Virus record (IMG/VR): IMGVR_UViG_3300034072_000578
Span: 44,413-108,412 of that record
Strand: one strand, 5' to 3'
DNA from: a virus
Length of the DNA: 64,000 bases
Both the position numbers and the translations under genes were made by a program. Below the pieces are notes generated by a model. It was not told the origin of the DNA. It ran no database searches and saw nothing but the letters and a program-made list of their open reading frames with translations. Of this stretch, positions 35,500 to 44,178 are shown one piece after another (the first letter of the stretch is position 1; each line of letters opens with the position of its first letter).

Positions 35500-35670
35500 T
35501 TAATAAGCCGCTACGCCGTAATTGGCTTCACCGGGACGGTTCGCACTGCGGTTGACCTGCTGGACGATGCAGTTATCACCGGAGCCTGCGACCTCATAAT
35601 AGAGGTTGGGGTTGCCACGAACAAGGTTGTTCAGCCCATTTGCCCGCTTACGTGCCTTCTCTTCGGTCAT
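35500..35670 (-). CDS. Hypothetical protein, 56 aa
   Basis: ATGA overlap with the upstream gene and good codon composition. Starts MTEEKARKRANG and is Asn-rich. Unrecognised. Confidence 0.55.
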   Translation of the reverse strand: MTEEKARKRANGLNNLVRGNPNLYYEVAGSGDNCIVQQVNRSANRPGEANYGVAAY

Positions 35671-36059
35671 GCTTCCGTTGCCTCTTCTGTGGTTGCTAGT
35701 TTGCGCATTTCTGCTGCGATTTCGGGGAAGCTTTTGTAGCCGCCATCGTTCATGGAAACGAATTCGCTGATCTGCGGATGACTTAGGCCGGATATGCCAG
35801 CGACATATAACGACCGATCAAAGATGCCACCGCTATCCCCATGATACCGGTCATCGGCTTGGATGATGCGGGACATTGCGTCCTGTTCCCGATCTGTGGT
35901 TTCCGTATGAACCGCGATCATCACATGAAGGCAACAAAAGCCACCTTTCTGGACGTGGGGGCTGAATTCTCCACCGCCCCAAGTATGTCGCGCTTGTGGG
36001 AACTTACCGCTTTCAAGGGCTTCTGCGGTCTTAAGAAGCAACTCTTTATTAAGAGCCAT
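35667..36059 (-). CDS. Phage protein, paralogue of the gene at 16915
   Basis: 130 residues sharing AEALESGKFPQARHTWG, a GFCCLHV core and SFPEIAAEMRK with the + strand gene 16915-17268. The middle parts differ (HTETTDREQD here). The two copies lie in separate transcription units. Confidence 0.65.
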   Translation of the reverse strand: MALNKELLLKTAEALESGKFPQARHTWGGGEFSPHVQKGGFCCLHVMIAVHTETTDREQDAMSRIIQADDRYHGDSGGIFDRSLYVAGISGLSHPQISEFVSMNDGGYKSFPEIAAEMRKLATTEEATEA

Positions 36060-36074
36060 ATTAAATACCTTGTT

Positions 36075-36150
36075 TGGAACCCCGGACGGGAATCGAACCC
36101 GCGCTATACCTCTTTTGCAGGGAGGCGCATTTCCACTTTGCTACCGGGAT
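36075..36150 (-). tRNA. tRNA-Cys(GCA)
   Basis: Acceptor ATCCCGG/CCGGGGT, T73 (a cysteine identity element), CCA. The loop CTGCAAA in stem CCTCC/AGAGG (one C-A mismatch) gives anticodon GCA. Confidence 0.88.
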
Positions 36151-36156
36151 TACAGG

Positions 36157-36297
36157 TTAGCGAAGAAGCTCTTTACCGGCGAGGTAGGGAGCGCGAAGGA
36201 CAGCAATGAAGCTATCGAAGTTGAAGCCGGTTAGATCGCCTTCGCTATTGGCGAGGAAGTAACCGAGGGTAAGATAAGCGATAAGAAAGTATAACAT
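36157..36297 (-). CDS. Small membrane protein, 46 aa
   Basis: N-terminal hydrophobic helix (MLYFLIAYLTLGYFLAN) and a soluble tail ending APYLAGKELLR. It sits between two tRNA genes. Confidence 0.5.
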   Translation of the reverse strand: MLYFLIAYLTLGYFLANSEGDLTGFNFDSFIAVLRAPYLAGKELLR

Positions 36298-36316
36298 AAA
36301 AGCTTTCTGTGAAAGA

Positions 36317-36394
36317 TGGTGATCCCGGTTGGACTCGAACCAACAACCTGTCGCTTAGAAGGCGACCGCTCTTTTCCAGTTGAGCTACGGGACC
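36317..36394 (-). tRNA. tRNA-Arg(TCT)
   Basis: Acceptor GGTCCCG/CGGGATC, A73, CCA. The anticodon stem GTCGC/GCGAC encloses CTTCTAA, anticodon TCT for AGA codons. Confidence 0.92.
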
Positions 36395-36436
36395 ATGTGG
36401 GGTAGCTTTTACACTACCCCGTTGAAATGTCAACCG

Positions 36437-37180
36437 TTATTTGCGGGCGACGGCGGGAGTGAAATAGCACTTGATGCTGTCGATGATGTCCTTGGAATGG
36501 ATCACCGGCAACGTTACCGTCCGACCAGCAAGGAAGTTGGTGATGGCGGTTGCCGTTCCCTTCTTCTTGTTGAAGTTATCGGAGGGGTGACATACCGAGG
36601 TTGCTACCTCGAAAGTCTGGGCATCCCGTTCATTCCCGTTGAAGCCTTCCGGCGTCTTGTAAACGACGGTCAAACCGACATTGGGAATATCTTGGGAATA
36701 AATATGGACCACCTTGAGTCCATGATGCTGGAGAATGACGCCGTTGTCCTGCGTCTCGAAAGGCTTCATGGCCTTCTTATGGGCGTCCAGCATCGGGGCG
36801 ACGATATCGGAAAGGGTTTCACCTTCCGGCTTCTCCGAAGCTTCCTTGGCCAGCGCTTCGACCGCGCCGATGATCGCATCGCCGATCACATCACCGAGCG
36901 TCAAAGGCTGCTCGCTACCTTTCTCGCGAAGACCGGTGAGAATGTCACTGAGCGTCTTGCCAGCGGGAGGAACATGATTGCGAAGATGGTCCTTCGCCGA
37001 CTCTTTCAGTTCGGCGAGCTTTTCGGCCGGAACACCGGGCTTGGGCGAATAGAGAACGCCGCCCATTTCGAACGAACCATCTTCATATTCGGTGAAGGAA
37101 TGCCCGTTAATGATTTCGGTCTTCCCCTCACCAGTAATTGCGCCCAAGATCAGCGGAAGAATATCACTAAGACCGTTCAT
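36437..37180 (-). CDS. Hypothetical protein, 247 aa
   Basis: Contains the twice-repeated motif TLSDI with LTG/VAP (near 76 and 123) and a C-terminal alpha/beta domain. G+C-rich codons. A 7-bp hairpin (36399-36420) lies just downstream. Function unknown. Confidence 0.6.
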   Translation of the reverse strand: MNGLSDILPLILGAITGEGKTEIINGHSFTEYEDGSFEMGGVLYSPKPGVPAEKLAELKESAKDHLRNHVPPAGKTLSDILTGLREKGSEQPLTLGDVIGDAIIGAVEALAKEASEKPEGETLSDIVAPMLDAHKKAMKPFETQDNGVILQHHGLKVVHIYSQDIPNVGLTVVYKTPEGFNGNERDAQTFEVATSVCHPSDNFNKKKGTATAITNFLAGRTVTLPVIHSKDIIDSIKCYFTPAVARK

Positions 37181-37198
37181 AAAGAATGCTTTCTAATA

Positions 37199-37286
37199 TG
37201 GTGGGGAAGGTGGGATTCGAACCCACTCAAGGTTTCCCTAGCAGATTTACAGTCTGCCCCAAGCTCTCCAACTCTGGCGCTTCCCC
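37199..37286 (-). tRNA. tRNA-Tyr(GTA)
   Basis: Acceptor GGGGAAG/CTTCCCC, A73, CCA. The anticodon stem GCAGA/TCTGC encloses CTGTAAA, anticodon GTA. Class II variable arm. Confidence 0.93.
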
Positions 37287-37327
37287 ACGATTGGACGGGA
37301 GCCGATTCCCCCGTCCGTGATGCCCTT

Positions 37328-38353
37328 TTACACGGTCGCAAGAGTGCCGTCAACTGGCCAACCTTGCGAAAGAGCAAATCTTTCTAGCTCTGACTTCTTA
37401 AGCGACTGACACCCCATTCTTACGCCACCCTTGTTATCGAGTCCTACATCATATCCACGAATAGAACCTACGTTAACGTGGTAGCCTTCGTTATACCGAT
37501 TACGGTAATAATCGTTAGCCATTTCCTGATTACCGAACGCATAAGGTGCAAGCTTATTGAAGCCTTGGCGGATCAGGTTCAGGCTAGTGCGCTGACCGTC
37601 CGAACCAATAACATCATCGCGGGAACCTGACCGAATTACGCGGAGTCGCTGGCCACCGCCCTGACCTTTGACATATCGAATGTCTTTGTCGGTCATCTTT
37701 TCGCCGTTATCCCATTTTTCAATGGCTTCTCTGGTAGTGGCGTCAAGTGCTGCAAGTTCTAGCTTCTTCCTTGCATCCTGTTCTTCCCGGCGCTTTTCAT
37801 CGAAGAAAGTAACAATTTCGGTTTCGGTTTCATCGATTTCATCCCTGATCGGATCAAGGGTAAGCCGCCATGTGGAACGTAGAGTGCCAAGCTCTGCCTC
37901 ATGCTGCTCGCGAAGCGCTCTTTCAGCATCAGCGAAGCGCTTGTTAACCACATCGATCTGAGCGTTATATTCCGATTCGGCTTTATCCTTCTTAGCGATC
38001 AGATTATATGCCGCCAGCGAAAAAGTCTTGCCGAAAGTCTTGCCGATTTCGATTAGCTTATCCAGCCGACCTTGACGGAAATCTTCGAGTCTTTTGGTGG
38101 GACTTAGAAGATCACTGAAACTCCCTACTCGAAGGAAGTTCTTACCTTCCTTGACGGTCGAAACCAAGAGCGCATCATTGACTTCATCCGTCAGGTTATT
38201 AGCTACCAGAATAGCAGCATCGGACTTCTTAGCGATTAGTCGCTTGTCCATGTAAAGATTTTCATCTTTGAAAGATAAAGAACCGTATAAACCTTCTTCT
38301 TCGCCATTGAGATATGCGGCGACGATATTCGAAACGTTATCATAGGTCTTCAT
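37328..38353 (-). CDS. Hypothetical protein with long coiled coil, 341 aa
   Basis: ATG 38353 chosen (MKTYDN). A longer frame starts within the intergenic hairpin. Residues about 115-235 are a charged coiled coil (ERALREQHEAELGTLRS). The C-terminal 100 residues are Gly/Asn/Tyr-rich. The size and layout could suit a structural or scaffold protein, but none is recognised. Confidence 0.6.
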   Translation of the reverse strand: MKTYDNVSNIVAAYLNGEEEGLYGSLSFKDENLYMDKRLIAKKSDAAILVANNLTDEVNDALLVSTVKEGKNFLRVGSFSDLLSPTKRLEDFRQGRLDKLIEIGKTFGKTFSLAAYNLIAKKDKAESEYNAQIDVVNKRFADAERALREQHEAELGTLRSTWRLTLDPIRDEIDETETEIVTFFDEKRREEQDARKKLELAALDATTREAIEKWDNGEKMTDKDIRYVKGQGGGQRLRVIRSGSRDDVIGSDGQRTSLNLIRQGFNKLAPYAFGNQEMANDYYRNRYNEGYHVNVGSIRGYDVGLDNKGGVRMGCQSLKKSELERFALSQGWPVDGTLATV

Positions 38354-38391
38354 ATATAATATGCTTTCTAATGGAGAAATGGACGCACGAA

Positions 38392-38438
38392 CCCTAGGGA
38401 AGCGTTCTGAATTGAACATGGGGGATGCTTCCCTAGGG
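38392..38438. repeat. 12-bp inverted repeat
   Basis: CCCTAGGGAAGC (38392-38403) and GCTTCCCTAGGG (38427-38438), perfect arms around 23 bases, between two - strand genes. No T-run, so it is more likely an RNA stability or processing hairpin than a terminator. Confidence 0.6.
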
Positions 38439-38444
38439 AAACTG

Positions 38445-38681
38445 TTAGGAAAGGAGGTTGGCTAGGTTGCCACCGATACGACGGGCTTTATCAGCTTCCG
38501 TCTCTGCTGCCTCAGCAGCCTTCGCAGCAGCTTCTGCTACGGCCTTGGCCTTCTCTGCCTTGTTGACCTGATGGACAACTGCCTTGTCTAGCTTGGCAAC
38601 GGCCTTATTGATCGACTTGACCGCCTTAGCGGCATTTGGTTCACCGAAAATGATGTAGAAAATACGTAATAAGCTATTCAT
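38445..38681 (-). CDS. Ala/Lys-rich coiled-coil protein, 78 aa
   Basis: After a short hydrophobic start (LLRIFYIIFG) the protein is almost entirely a heptad-like Ala/Lys/Glu helix (KAEKAKAVAEAAAKAAEAAE). Function unknown. Confidence 0.55.
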   Translation of the reverse strand: MNSLLRIFYIIFGEPNAAKAVKSINKAVAKLDKAVVHQVNKAEKAKAVAEAAAKAAEAAETEADKARRIGGNLANLLS

Positions 38682-38698
38682 GTCTTACTTTCCGTTGT

Positions 38699-38785
38699 TG
38701 GTAGGGGTAATGGGACTCGAACCCATACGGCCTTTCGGCCACTGCATTTTGAGTGCAGCGCGTCTACCAGTTCCGCCATACCCCC
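38699..38785 (-). tRNA. tRNA-Leu(CAA)
   Basis: Acceptor GGGGGTA/TACCCCT (G-T at 1-72), A73, CCA. The loop CTCAAAA gives anticodon CAA. Class II variable arm GGCC-GAAA-GGCC. Confidence 0.93.
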
Positions 38786-38791
38786 GTGGTG

Positions 38792-39130
38792 TTAGGGCAA
38801 AAGCCCCGAACGTCTTAGCCGATAGTCCCGGTTAATGGACTCGACATCGTTATTGAAATCTTCTCTGGCCTTCCACTTATCGAATTGATACTGCTGCCAG
38901 ATAGGATCATCTTCATAAGAGGGCTTCGTGCGGGGCATATCCTTGTAGGGCTGTCCCGAAGCCTTCTCATAGCAGTAAGCTACCGCCTGCTGCTGTTGCT
39001 GGTAGGTGGCCCTCTTGTTGTTCAGGGTCGGCTCATAGCATTCCCTGAAAATATCCCCGCCAGACTTCTGGGCCATGGCCGGAGCGGAAACCGAGAGCAA
39101 AGCGGCAACGATAGCTAGATTGATTCGCAT
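38792..39130 (-). CDS. Secreted/periplasmic protein, 112 aa
   Basis: A classical signal peptide: basic MRIN, hydrophobic core, SAPAMA-Q cleavage at about residue 21. The mature part is Gln/Tyr/Arg-rich with two Cys that may form a disulphide. A role in lysis or superinfection exclusion is possible but unproven. Confidence 0.65.
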   Translation of the reverse strand: MRINLAIVAALLSVSAPAMAQKSGGDIFRECYEPTLNNKRATYQQQQQAVAYCYEKASGQPYKDMPRTKPSYEDDPIWQQYQFDKWKAREDFNNDVESINRDYRLRRSGLLP

Positions 39131-39183
39131 GATTCATTCCTCCTATCGTCCCACTTTACAGCGGTTTACCGCCCAATCAAGCC

Positions 39184-39435
39184 TTAATCGATGGGGACCA
39201 GCTTAAAACCCTGCGATGCGAAATAAGATAGCATTGCAAAAGCGGCGCTATAAAGAGAGCCACGAAATTCATGGGGAAGGTCTTGGAAGGACACGTTAGA
39301 ATGCAAGCTTTTTACTTCCTGCATAAAGGCGTTGTCTACCCCGTTAAACTTACGGCGAGCGTTGACCACATCGACATAAGAGCGAAAGATAGCTTCCTGT
39401 AGGAGGCTAACTGAGCCGTGCTGTTTCTGGATCAT
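39184..39435 (-). CDS. Hypothetical protein, 83 aa
   Basis: Helical, adjacent to the next gene (stop and start abut at 39435/39436). Unrecognised. Confidence 0.5.
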   Translation of the reverse strand: MIQKQHGSVSLLQEAIFRSYVDVVNARRKFNGVDNAFMQEVKSLHSNVSFQDLPHEFRGSLYSAAFAMLSYFASQGFKLVPID

Positions 39436-39792
39436 TTAGCCGTGCCTTTCTGCCAGTTCGTTAAACTCTTCCGGCGAAAGCATCTGTTCCCCTTCGGTCG
39501 GTTCTACCACGACTTCTTCGTTGTCGTTGGTAGGAAAATAAATTGGTATCAGTTCTTCGATACGGGCGATAACCTGCTGGAGGTTATAAAGCCGTTCCAT
39601 ATGAAACGGCGTCTTGGTTTTCAGCAGTAGCGACTTCATATGAGCCGCTTTAAGCGCTGTCAAGATGGTTTCGTGATTGTCAGCCCCTAGTTCGATGAGC
39701 AATCCCCGGTTCTTGTAGGTGATTTTAGCCTTGGTAAGAACCGCTTCATAATGAGGGAATTGCTCGGCGGTTAAACGCATTTCGATAGGCAT
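39436..39792 (-). CDS. Hypothetical protein, 118 aa
   Basis: Alpha/beta protein with acidic C-terminus (NDNEEVVVEPTEGEQ). Unrecognised. Confidence 0.5.
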   Translation of the reverse strand: MPIEMRLTAEQFPHYEAVLTKAKITYKNRGLLIELGADNHETILTALKAAHMKSLLLKTKTPFHMERLYNLQQVIARIEELIPIYFPTNDNEEVVVEPTEGEQMLSPEEFNELAERHG

Positions 39793-39813
39793 ATGTGATA
39801 ACTCCGGTAATAA

Positions 39814-40365
39814 TTAGACGATGAACCAGCCGTGACGAACACCCTTGAAGAATGCCTGTGCGTTCACTTCCGTATCGTAGTCCCCCTTATGGGCGAGTCG
39901 CGAATCATAATCAACGTCTAGTGCAAAGCATAGTTCTTCAAGTCTTGGCGACTTTCCTAAGTCGGTTGCGAACGTTCCTTCTACCATAGTATCGAACCAC
40001 TTAGTGTCAGGTAGTTCGAAACCGTTTCTTTCTGCTTCCATTTTAAGGAACGGGTAGTCAAACCCGCCCTCATAATCTGGACCGCCGCCGTTGTGGGCCA
40101 CGATTAAATGGCTTTCTTTCAGCACCTTAATGATTTGAGGGAAGCATTTCGCAATGACCGGCTTCGTCTTCAATTCATCGAGGGCGATGCCATGCACGGC
40201 AAAAGCCTTGGCGTCAATGTTACGCTCTGGGTTAAAACGTAGTAGTAAGTTCCTCTTCTCTTCCTCGGTATCTAAATCGAACTGCCGTAAAGACAGTTCG
40301 ATAATACGATGGTCAGGATGGAGCTTACCAGTGGTTTCTTCGTCTAAGAATGTTACTAAGCGCAT
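39814..40365 (-). CDS. DnaQ-like 3'-5' exonuclease
   Basis: 183 residues. FLDEETTG (Asp8, Glu10; motif I), IVAHNGG...FDYPFL (motif II Asp) and DVDYDSRLAHKGDYDTEV (motif III His and Asp) give the DEDDh nuclease signature of DNA polymerase III epsilon and related enzymes. Likely roles are proofreading, DNA or RNA trimming. No polymerase gene is in the window. Confidence 0.8.
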   Translation of the reverse strand: MRLVTFLDEETTGKLHPDHRIIELSLRQFDLDTEEEKRNLLLRFNPERNIDAKAFAVHGIALDELKTKPVIAKCFPQIIKVLKESHLIVAHNGGGPDYEGGFDYPFLKMEAERNGFELPDTKWFDTMVEGTFATDLGKSPRLEELCFALDVDYDSRLAHKGDYDTEVNAQAFFKGVRHGWFIV

Positions 40366-40372
40366 TGTTCAC

Positions 40373-40432
40373 TTATAGGATAATAATTAAAATAATAAAG
40401 AGCATTAGATAGAAAAATGCTAGGTCGCCCAT
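40373..40432 (-). CDS. Single-span membrane peptide, 19 aa
   Basis: MGDLAFFYLMLFIILIIIL, one hydrophobic helix behind AAAGG. It overlaps the gene 40420-40512. Confidence 0.3.
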   Translation of the reverse strand: MGDLAFFYLMLFIILIIIL

Positions 40433-40512
40433 TTGATGGCCTTTCTAATAATGGTGGTTAGACCGTAAATTGCTAGCAATTCTACGATGCAAAATAAACC
40501 TATAGGGTGCAT
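40420..40512 (-). CDS. Small membrane peptide, 30 aa
   Basis: Hydrophobic start (IGLFCIVELLAIYGLTTII) and basic end. It overlaps the RNA ligase end and the peptide after it. Confidence 0.35.
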   Translation of the reverse strand: MHPIGLFCIVELLAIYGLTTIIRKAIKWAT

Positions 40513-41543
40513 GTCGTTGATACCTTCTGTTTATACCAGATAGCAGCACGGGCGGCGACTACCTTGCTAAGTTCGTTCCAAGGAGTTTCATTCTCGGCCC
40601 GCTCAGTTTCGGACTCCTTAAATACGTCGGAGCATACCCACTTGATAAAGTTGGGCGTTTCCTTCATGCTGCGGATGGTCGATTCGTCTGCGAACGCCTG
40701 CCAGCCCTGTTCCATGCGCTGTTCAGTGCAGAATGCATCGGCGAAACGGTTCTTGTTCGCGAACTTCTCTGGATCGAAGTTAACAGCAGCCTTTGTCTTG
40801 TTGACTCGGTGATGCTCTGACTTCGCTTTGAAGTTGAAATGGCTGAAATGCTCTATCTCATTGCCAAGATATGCCACACCCGGTTTCGATCCTAGGAACG
40901 GGTAGCAAACGAATCCTTCGCCATGGCCTTCTACGTCGAAAAGCTCTTTGATGAAAGGGTCTACTAGACCGACTTCTTCGGTTGCTTTGTTAAGCGCACT
41001 TAGAGTCTTTTCAGTCTCAGTCTTGCTAACAAAGTCAATGGTGACGGTATCGTGCCATGGAATAACGATAACAGTGTCAGGAGCTTCTAGTCCTAGAACT
41101 GCCTCGATATGATCTGGACAAATAAGACGACAATATTCGCCGTTGTCCTTATGGCTGTCTAGAGCGAAAACAAAGAAGTGCTTGGTAGGAATGGAGCTAA
41201 CAGCTACATTCGATTGGACACCGGGACCAGCCCACTCGCCATAGACGATAATAGTAGCGTCCGACTTCGATAAGCCGCTGAAATAGCTCTCATTGGCTTC
41301 AACCCAAGCGCGGAAGCCTGCGTTATCGCTGTTACCGGGAATGTCGCTGGAGCGCTTCTGCGCTGTTACACGCCCATCGGGGTCTACCCTTACGGCAGCA
41401 TTTGTTCCGTGAAGTTTAATCTTTAAACCATATTTGATACGGTAATCGTTGGCTACAATTACCTGATGTAATCGGTTGTGACCTAACGACTTTACCACTT
41501 CATGGAAGGAATTGAGGTCATTCCATTTAACAAACTTACTCAT
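40500..41543 (-). CDS. RNA ligase, Rnl2 type
   Basis: 347 residues. KIKLHGTNAA carries the adenylated lysine (about Lys43) in the Rnl2 motif I form KxHGTN. VYGEWAGPGVQ (motif III), EGFVCYPFLG (motif IV) and FKAKSEHHRVNK (motif V) follow. Rnl2 enzymes seal nicks in duplex RNA. Together with the Pnkp at 62196 and the Rnl1 at 54777 it can restore tRNAs cut by host anticodon nucleases. Confidence 0.85.
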   Translation of the reverse strand: MSKFVKWNDLNSFHEVVKSLGHNRLHQVIVANDYRIKYGLKIKLHGTNAAVRVDPDGRVTAQKRSSDIPGNSDNAGFRAWVEANESYFSGLSKSDATIIVYGEWAGPGVQSNVAVSSIPTKHFFVFALDSHKDNGEYCRLICPDHIEAVLGLEAPDTVIVIPWHDTVTIDFVSKTETEKTLSALNKATEEVGLVDPFIKELFDVEGHGEGFVCYPFLGSKPGVAYLGNEIEHFSHFNFKAKSEHHRVNKTKAAVNFDPEKFANKNRFADAFCTEQRMEQGWQAFADESTIRSMKETPNFIKWVCSDVFKESETERAENETPWNELSKVVAARAAIWYKQKVSTTCTL

Positions 41544-41941
41544 TTCGAATGTTTCACTTTCGCTAGTGCTTCATCTATAGTATAGCCAACTCTCAACCTA
41601 CTACGCAGGGTTTCTACGTGTATTCCTGATCGTCTAGCTATTTCGGAAATTGTTAACTCTTCACCTTCGTATAGGAATTTCCTATTACGTCTTGTGTTTG
41701 AAGAATTTTCTTTAGGAGAAACCCAACGGCAATTATCCTTGTAATAGCCGTCTTCGTTATTGATCCTATCTAATTGATACTCAGGGAATGGCGGATCGCC
41801 CATATCTGCTAGAAACCTAGCATATGAGTTCATCCACTCTGGGCAAACCCATATTCCTCTGCCGCCATAAAACCCATAATTGTCAGCGTTAACATTATAA
41901 CACCTTTGTTTCATGGCGTTATAACTGTTATACGCCGTCAC
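41540..41941 (-). CDS. HNH-like homing-type protein with HTH
   Basis: 133 residues. MKQRCYN, FYGGRGIWVCPEW, DRINNEDGYYKDNCRW and a basic RRN stretch form a pattern common in phage mobile HNH-type proteins, followed by an HTH (TISEIARRSGIHVETLRSRL). It overlaps the RNA ligase start by four bases. Confidence 0.65.
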   Translation of the reverse strand: MTAYNSYNAMKQRCYNVNADNYGFYGGRGIWVCPEWMNSYARFLADMGDPPFPEYQLDRINNEDGYYKDNCRWVSPKENSSNTRRNRKFLYEGEELTISEIARRSGIHVETLRSRLRVGYTIDEALAKVKHSK

Positions 41942-41943
41942 TT

Positions 41944-42144
41944 TTAACGTTCCTTCGGTAATTCTAAATTGTTGATGAGGTTTGCTAGCGCTAGGCCAGC
42001 TTTGATAGAATAGATTGAACGGTAGACGGTGCCGTTATTAGCTTGATCGCTAATAACAATACACTTAATACCGCCATGTTCTTCTATTGATGCGTCTAGT
42101 TTTACCGTGCCTAGACGCGGGCACTTAATGATGGCACTAGCCAT
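41944..42144 (-). CDS. Hypothetical protein, 66 aa
   Basis: Alpha/beta small protein with ISDQANNGTVYRSIY. Start and upstream stop abut. Unrecognised. Confidence 0.5.
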   Translation of the reverse strand: MASAIIKCPRLGTVKLDASIEEHGGIKCIVISDQANNGTVYRSIYSIKAGLALANLINNLELPKER

Positions 42145-42548
42145 TAATTATCATTTCCTGTTATGGGTAGTAGGCCCATGAATTCCCTTACTTCGTTTCT
42201 GGTGCGTTTTAAGGGCGCTGGAAGCGTATCTGGGAAAGGATGGGTAAAGGCTAGGGAAAGACCGTTTAGGCGCTCTAGGAGGGTCGCCCGTTCGATTTTG
42301 GCCTTCTGTAGTGCGATAGCTCGCCCAAAGCCTGCCGGTTCAGGTGGAGCTAGGAACTGATCTTCGGTTCCTTCTTCTCTACCTACCCTAATACGGCGTC
42401 TTATAGCGTCTTCTGCATCATACTTCTGACGATACATATCGATTTGCTTGGAAAGGTCATGAATACGATTCATGATTTCTTCCTGCGTATCGTAGTCTTT
42501 GCTCTCTACTTCGGTGTTTTCACCAGTTAAGTCGCTTCCAGCGCTCAT
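42144..42548 (-). CDS. Hypothetical protein, 134 aa
   Basis: Charged helical N-terminal half (IMNRIHDLSKQIDMYRQKYDAED) and a Pro-containing C-terminal half. Coupled to the kinase-like gene upstream. Confidence 0.5.
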   Translation of the reverse strand: MSAGSDLTGENTEVESKDYDTQEEIMNRIHDLSKQIDMYRQKYDAEDAIRRRIRVGREEGTEDQFLAPPEPAGFGRAIALQKAKIERATLLERLNGLSLAFTHPFPDTLPAPLKRTRNEVREFMGLLPITGNDN

Positions 42549-43108
42549 TATATCCTCTTTAAGATATAGTTGACCCGTTCATCATACTGATATTCCTTAG
42601 GAACATCGATGACCTTTACTTTGTTCGAATGGAGTTGACTTACATAGTAGTCAATTCGATGGTCGAACGCCTCTCTGTCATAGGCTTTTGGCCTATTGTA
42701 TTTATCTTCCATCTGTTCCGTTAAATCGGCTTCTGGATAGATTAGAATGTCGCAATATTCGCGGGTTGCTAGGATGCAACGTTTAGCGAAGTCTGCTACT
42801 CTTTCCGAATACCGCCAGTGAGGTAGACCCATTGCCATATAGGCCGCTAGGTCGATTGGGGATCGGTCATAGATAGTGTCTACACTTGCAGTCATCTTGT
42901 AGGATTCTAGAAAGACTTCTAAAACCCTTTCTTGATATTCGATTAGCTGTTCTGGCGTATGGGGCTTGTTTAGATCGAACCCCATACGCTTAGCAACCGG
43001 GCCTGCAAATGAAGGAATATACAGATAATGAGGACGGGCCTTGTTTAACTTCATGCAAGTTTGTGACTTGCCGATACCGTGAGGGCCTGTAAACATTACC
43101 CGCGTCAT
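42548..43108 (-). CDS. P-loop kinase/ATPase (nucleotide kinase-like)
   Basis: 186 residues. GPHGIGKSQT near residue 8 is a Walker A loop and YDRSPIDLAAYM matches the DRSP-type LID/substrate block of deoxynucleoside and thymidylate kinases (AAA_28-like). The phage setting suggests a dNMP or deoxynucleoside kinase supporting dNTP synthesis. Substrate not determinable. Confidence 0.7.
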   Translation of the reverse strand: MTRVMFTGPHGIGKSQTCMKLNKARPHYLYIPSFAGPVAKRMGFDLNKPHTPEQLIEYQERVLEVFLESYKMTASVDTIYDRSPIDLAAYMAMGLPHWRYSERVADFAKRCILATREYCDILIYPEADLTEQMEDKYNRPKAYDREAFDHRIDYYVSQLHSNKVKVIDVPKEYQYDERVNYILKRI

Positions 43109-43110
43109 TA

Positions 43111-43353
43111 TTAGCTTCCTTTTGACTTATTGAATTCTGCTGGTTCTTCCAGTAGATATTTGGTGTTGAGGGTAGTAGCGAGCTTCCTACCATCTTCTAG
43201 GTCTTCAATGGTCTGGACCAAAGAAGTGCGGACTCTTGCGCCATCCCACCAGCGTTGCTTTTTGTCTTCGTGGATGGTGCCGATAATAACCGACCGCCCC
43301 TTACCCATACCGACAATCATGTAACCGCGAATGATGGCATCAAAATCAGGCAT
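43111..43353 (-). CDS. Hypothetical protein, 80 aa
   Basis: Small alpha/beta protein with a KKQRWWDGARVRTS segment. Unrecognised. Confidence 0.5.
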   Translation of the reverse strand: MPDFDAIIRGYMIVGMGKGRSVIIGTIHEDKKQRWWDGARVRTSLVQTIEDLEDGRKLATTLNTKYLLEEPAEFNKSKGS

Positions 43354-43757
43354 TAAAGTTCCTTTATAGCGCTAACTTCTTTGAAGATACGAACTTCACC
43401 AAGGATCGCTTCGATTTCGCAGCCGTCCTCCGTGTCCTCGATTGCATAACCACGATTCGCTAGCTCGGTAAAGAGGCTCTTAAATCGTGCAGCACTAACC
43501 CTTAGTTGCTTGGCTAGCTGTTCGTCTGTTAGCTTATCTACTGGACGGATATTGGTAACGTAGAAGTTGTGCTTGAAGTTAGCATCATCCTTCTTATAAA
43601 CGCCACCACTGCAAAGCCAGACGGTTTCGTTAAATTCGCTACCTTTCACCGGCTTTAGAGTGTGGTATTCTGCCCTTGGATTATAAGGGTGAAGTAGTTC
43701 CCATTCCTTGCCGTTCTTGTCGTATAAGGGTAGCTCCCAATCAACGCTGTTTTTCAT
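43353..43757 (-). CDS. Hypothetical protein with C-terminal HTH-like region
   Basis: 134 residues. The last third (LTDEQLAKQLRVSAARFKSLFTEL) looks like a winged-helix or HTH segment. It overlaps the next gene by 17 bases. Confidence 0.5.
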   Translation of the reverse strand: MKNSVDWELPLYDKNGKEWELLHPYNPRAEYHTLKPVKGSEFNETVWLCSGGVYKKDDANFKHNFYVTNIRPVDKLTDEQLAKQLRVSAARFKSLFTELANRGYAIEDTEDGCEIEAILGEVRIFKEVSAIKEL

Positions 43758-44178
43758 CTAGCTTCCGTGCCTCTTCAATTGACATTACAGTTAGGGTTGA
43801 TAAATCGCCGTTCTTAAGGACGACTACCTTAGAACCCGGCTTGGCATGGTCATGGGCCTTTAGGCTGTCATACCAGCTATCATCATAATGCCCTGTCTGA
43901 GGATAATCCTCAGCTTTATAGTGGACCATGAACTTGTAAGCGTCCTTCGGCTTATTCTTGAAGTTAATACCTTCGCTAGGGCTAGTCCCCGCTAGGTGCA
44001 TTGGATGGTTGGTAGCAAGGAAGATACCGTTCTTACCATAAACCCACTTATATGGGGCGTCATTGTAAGAACAGATATACATGGTGGTCAAAACATCGAC
44101 CACTTTCATGTTTACATATTTCATTTCGGTTTCTACTACGTCACCGACCTTGTAGTTTGCATGTTCGCTCTCTGACAT
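43741..44178 (-). CDS. Hypothetical protein, 145 aa
   Basis: Tyr/Lys-rich beta-type protein. NYKVGDVVETEMKYVNMKVVDV at the N-terminus suggests a small barrel. Resembles 33638-34054 at the C-terminus. Unrecognised. Confidence 0.5.
   Translation of the reverse strand: MSESEHANYKVGDVVETEMKYVNMKVVDVLTTMYICSYNDAPYKWVYGKNGIFLATNHPMHLAGTSPSEGINFKNKPKDAYKFMVHYKAEDYPQTGHYDDSWYDSLKAHDHAKPGSKVVVLKNGDLSTLTVMSIEEARKLDEKQR

Noticed and set aside
36380-37387. 335-codon + strand frame over the gene 36437-37180 and tRNA-Tyr
   Set aside because: It crosses two tRNA genes and mirrors a G+C-rich - strand gene. It has no ribosome binding site.
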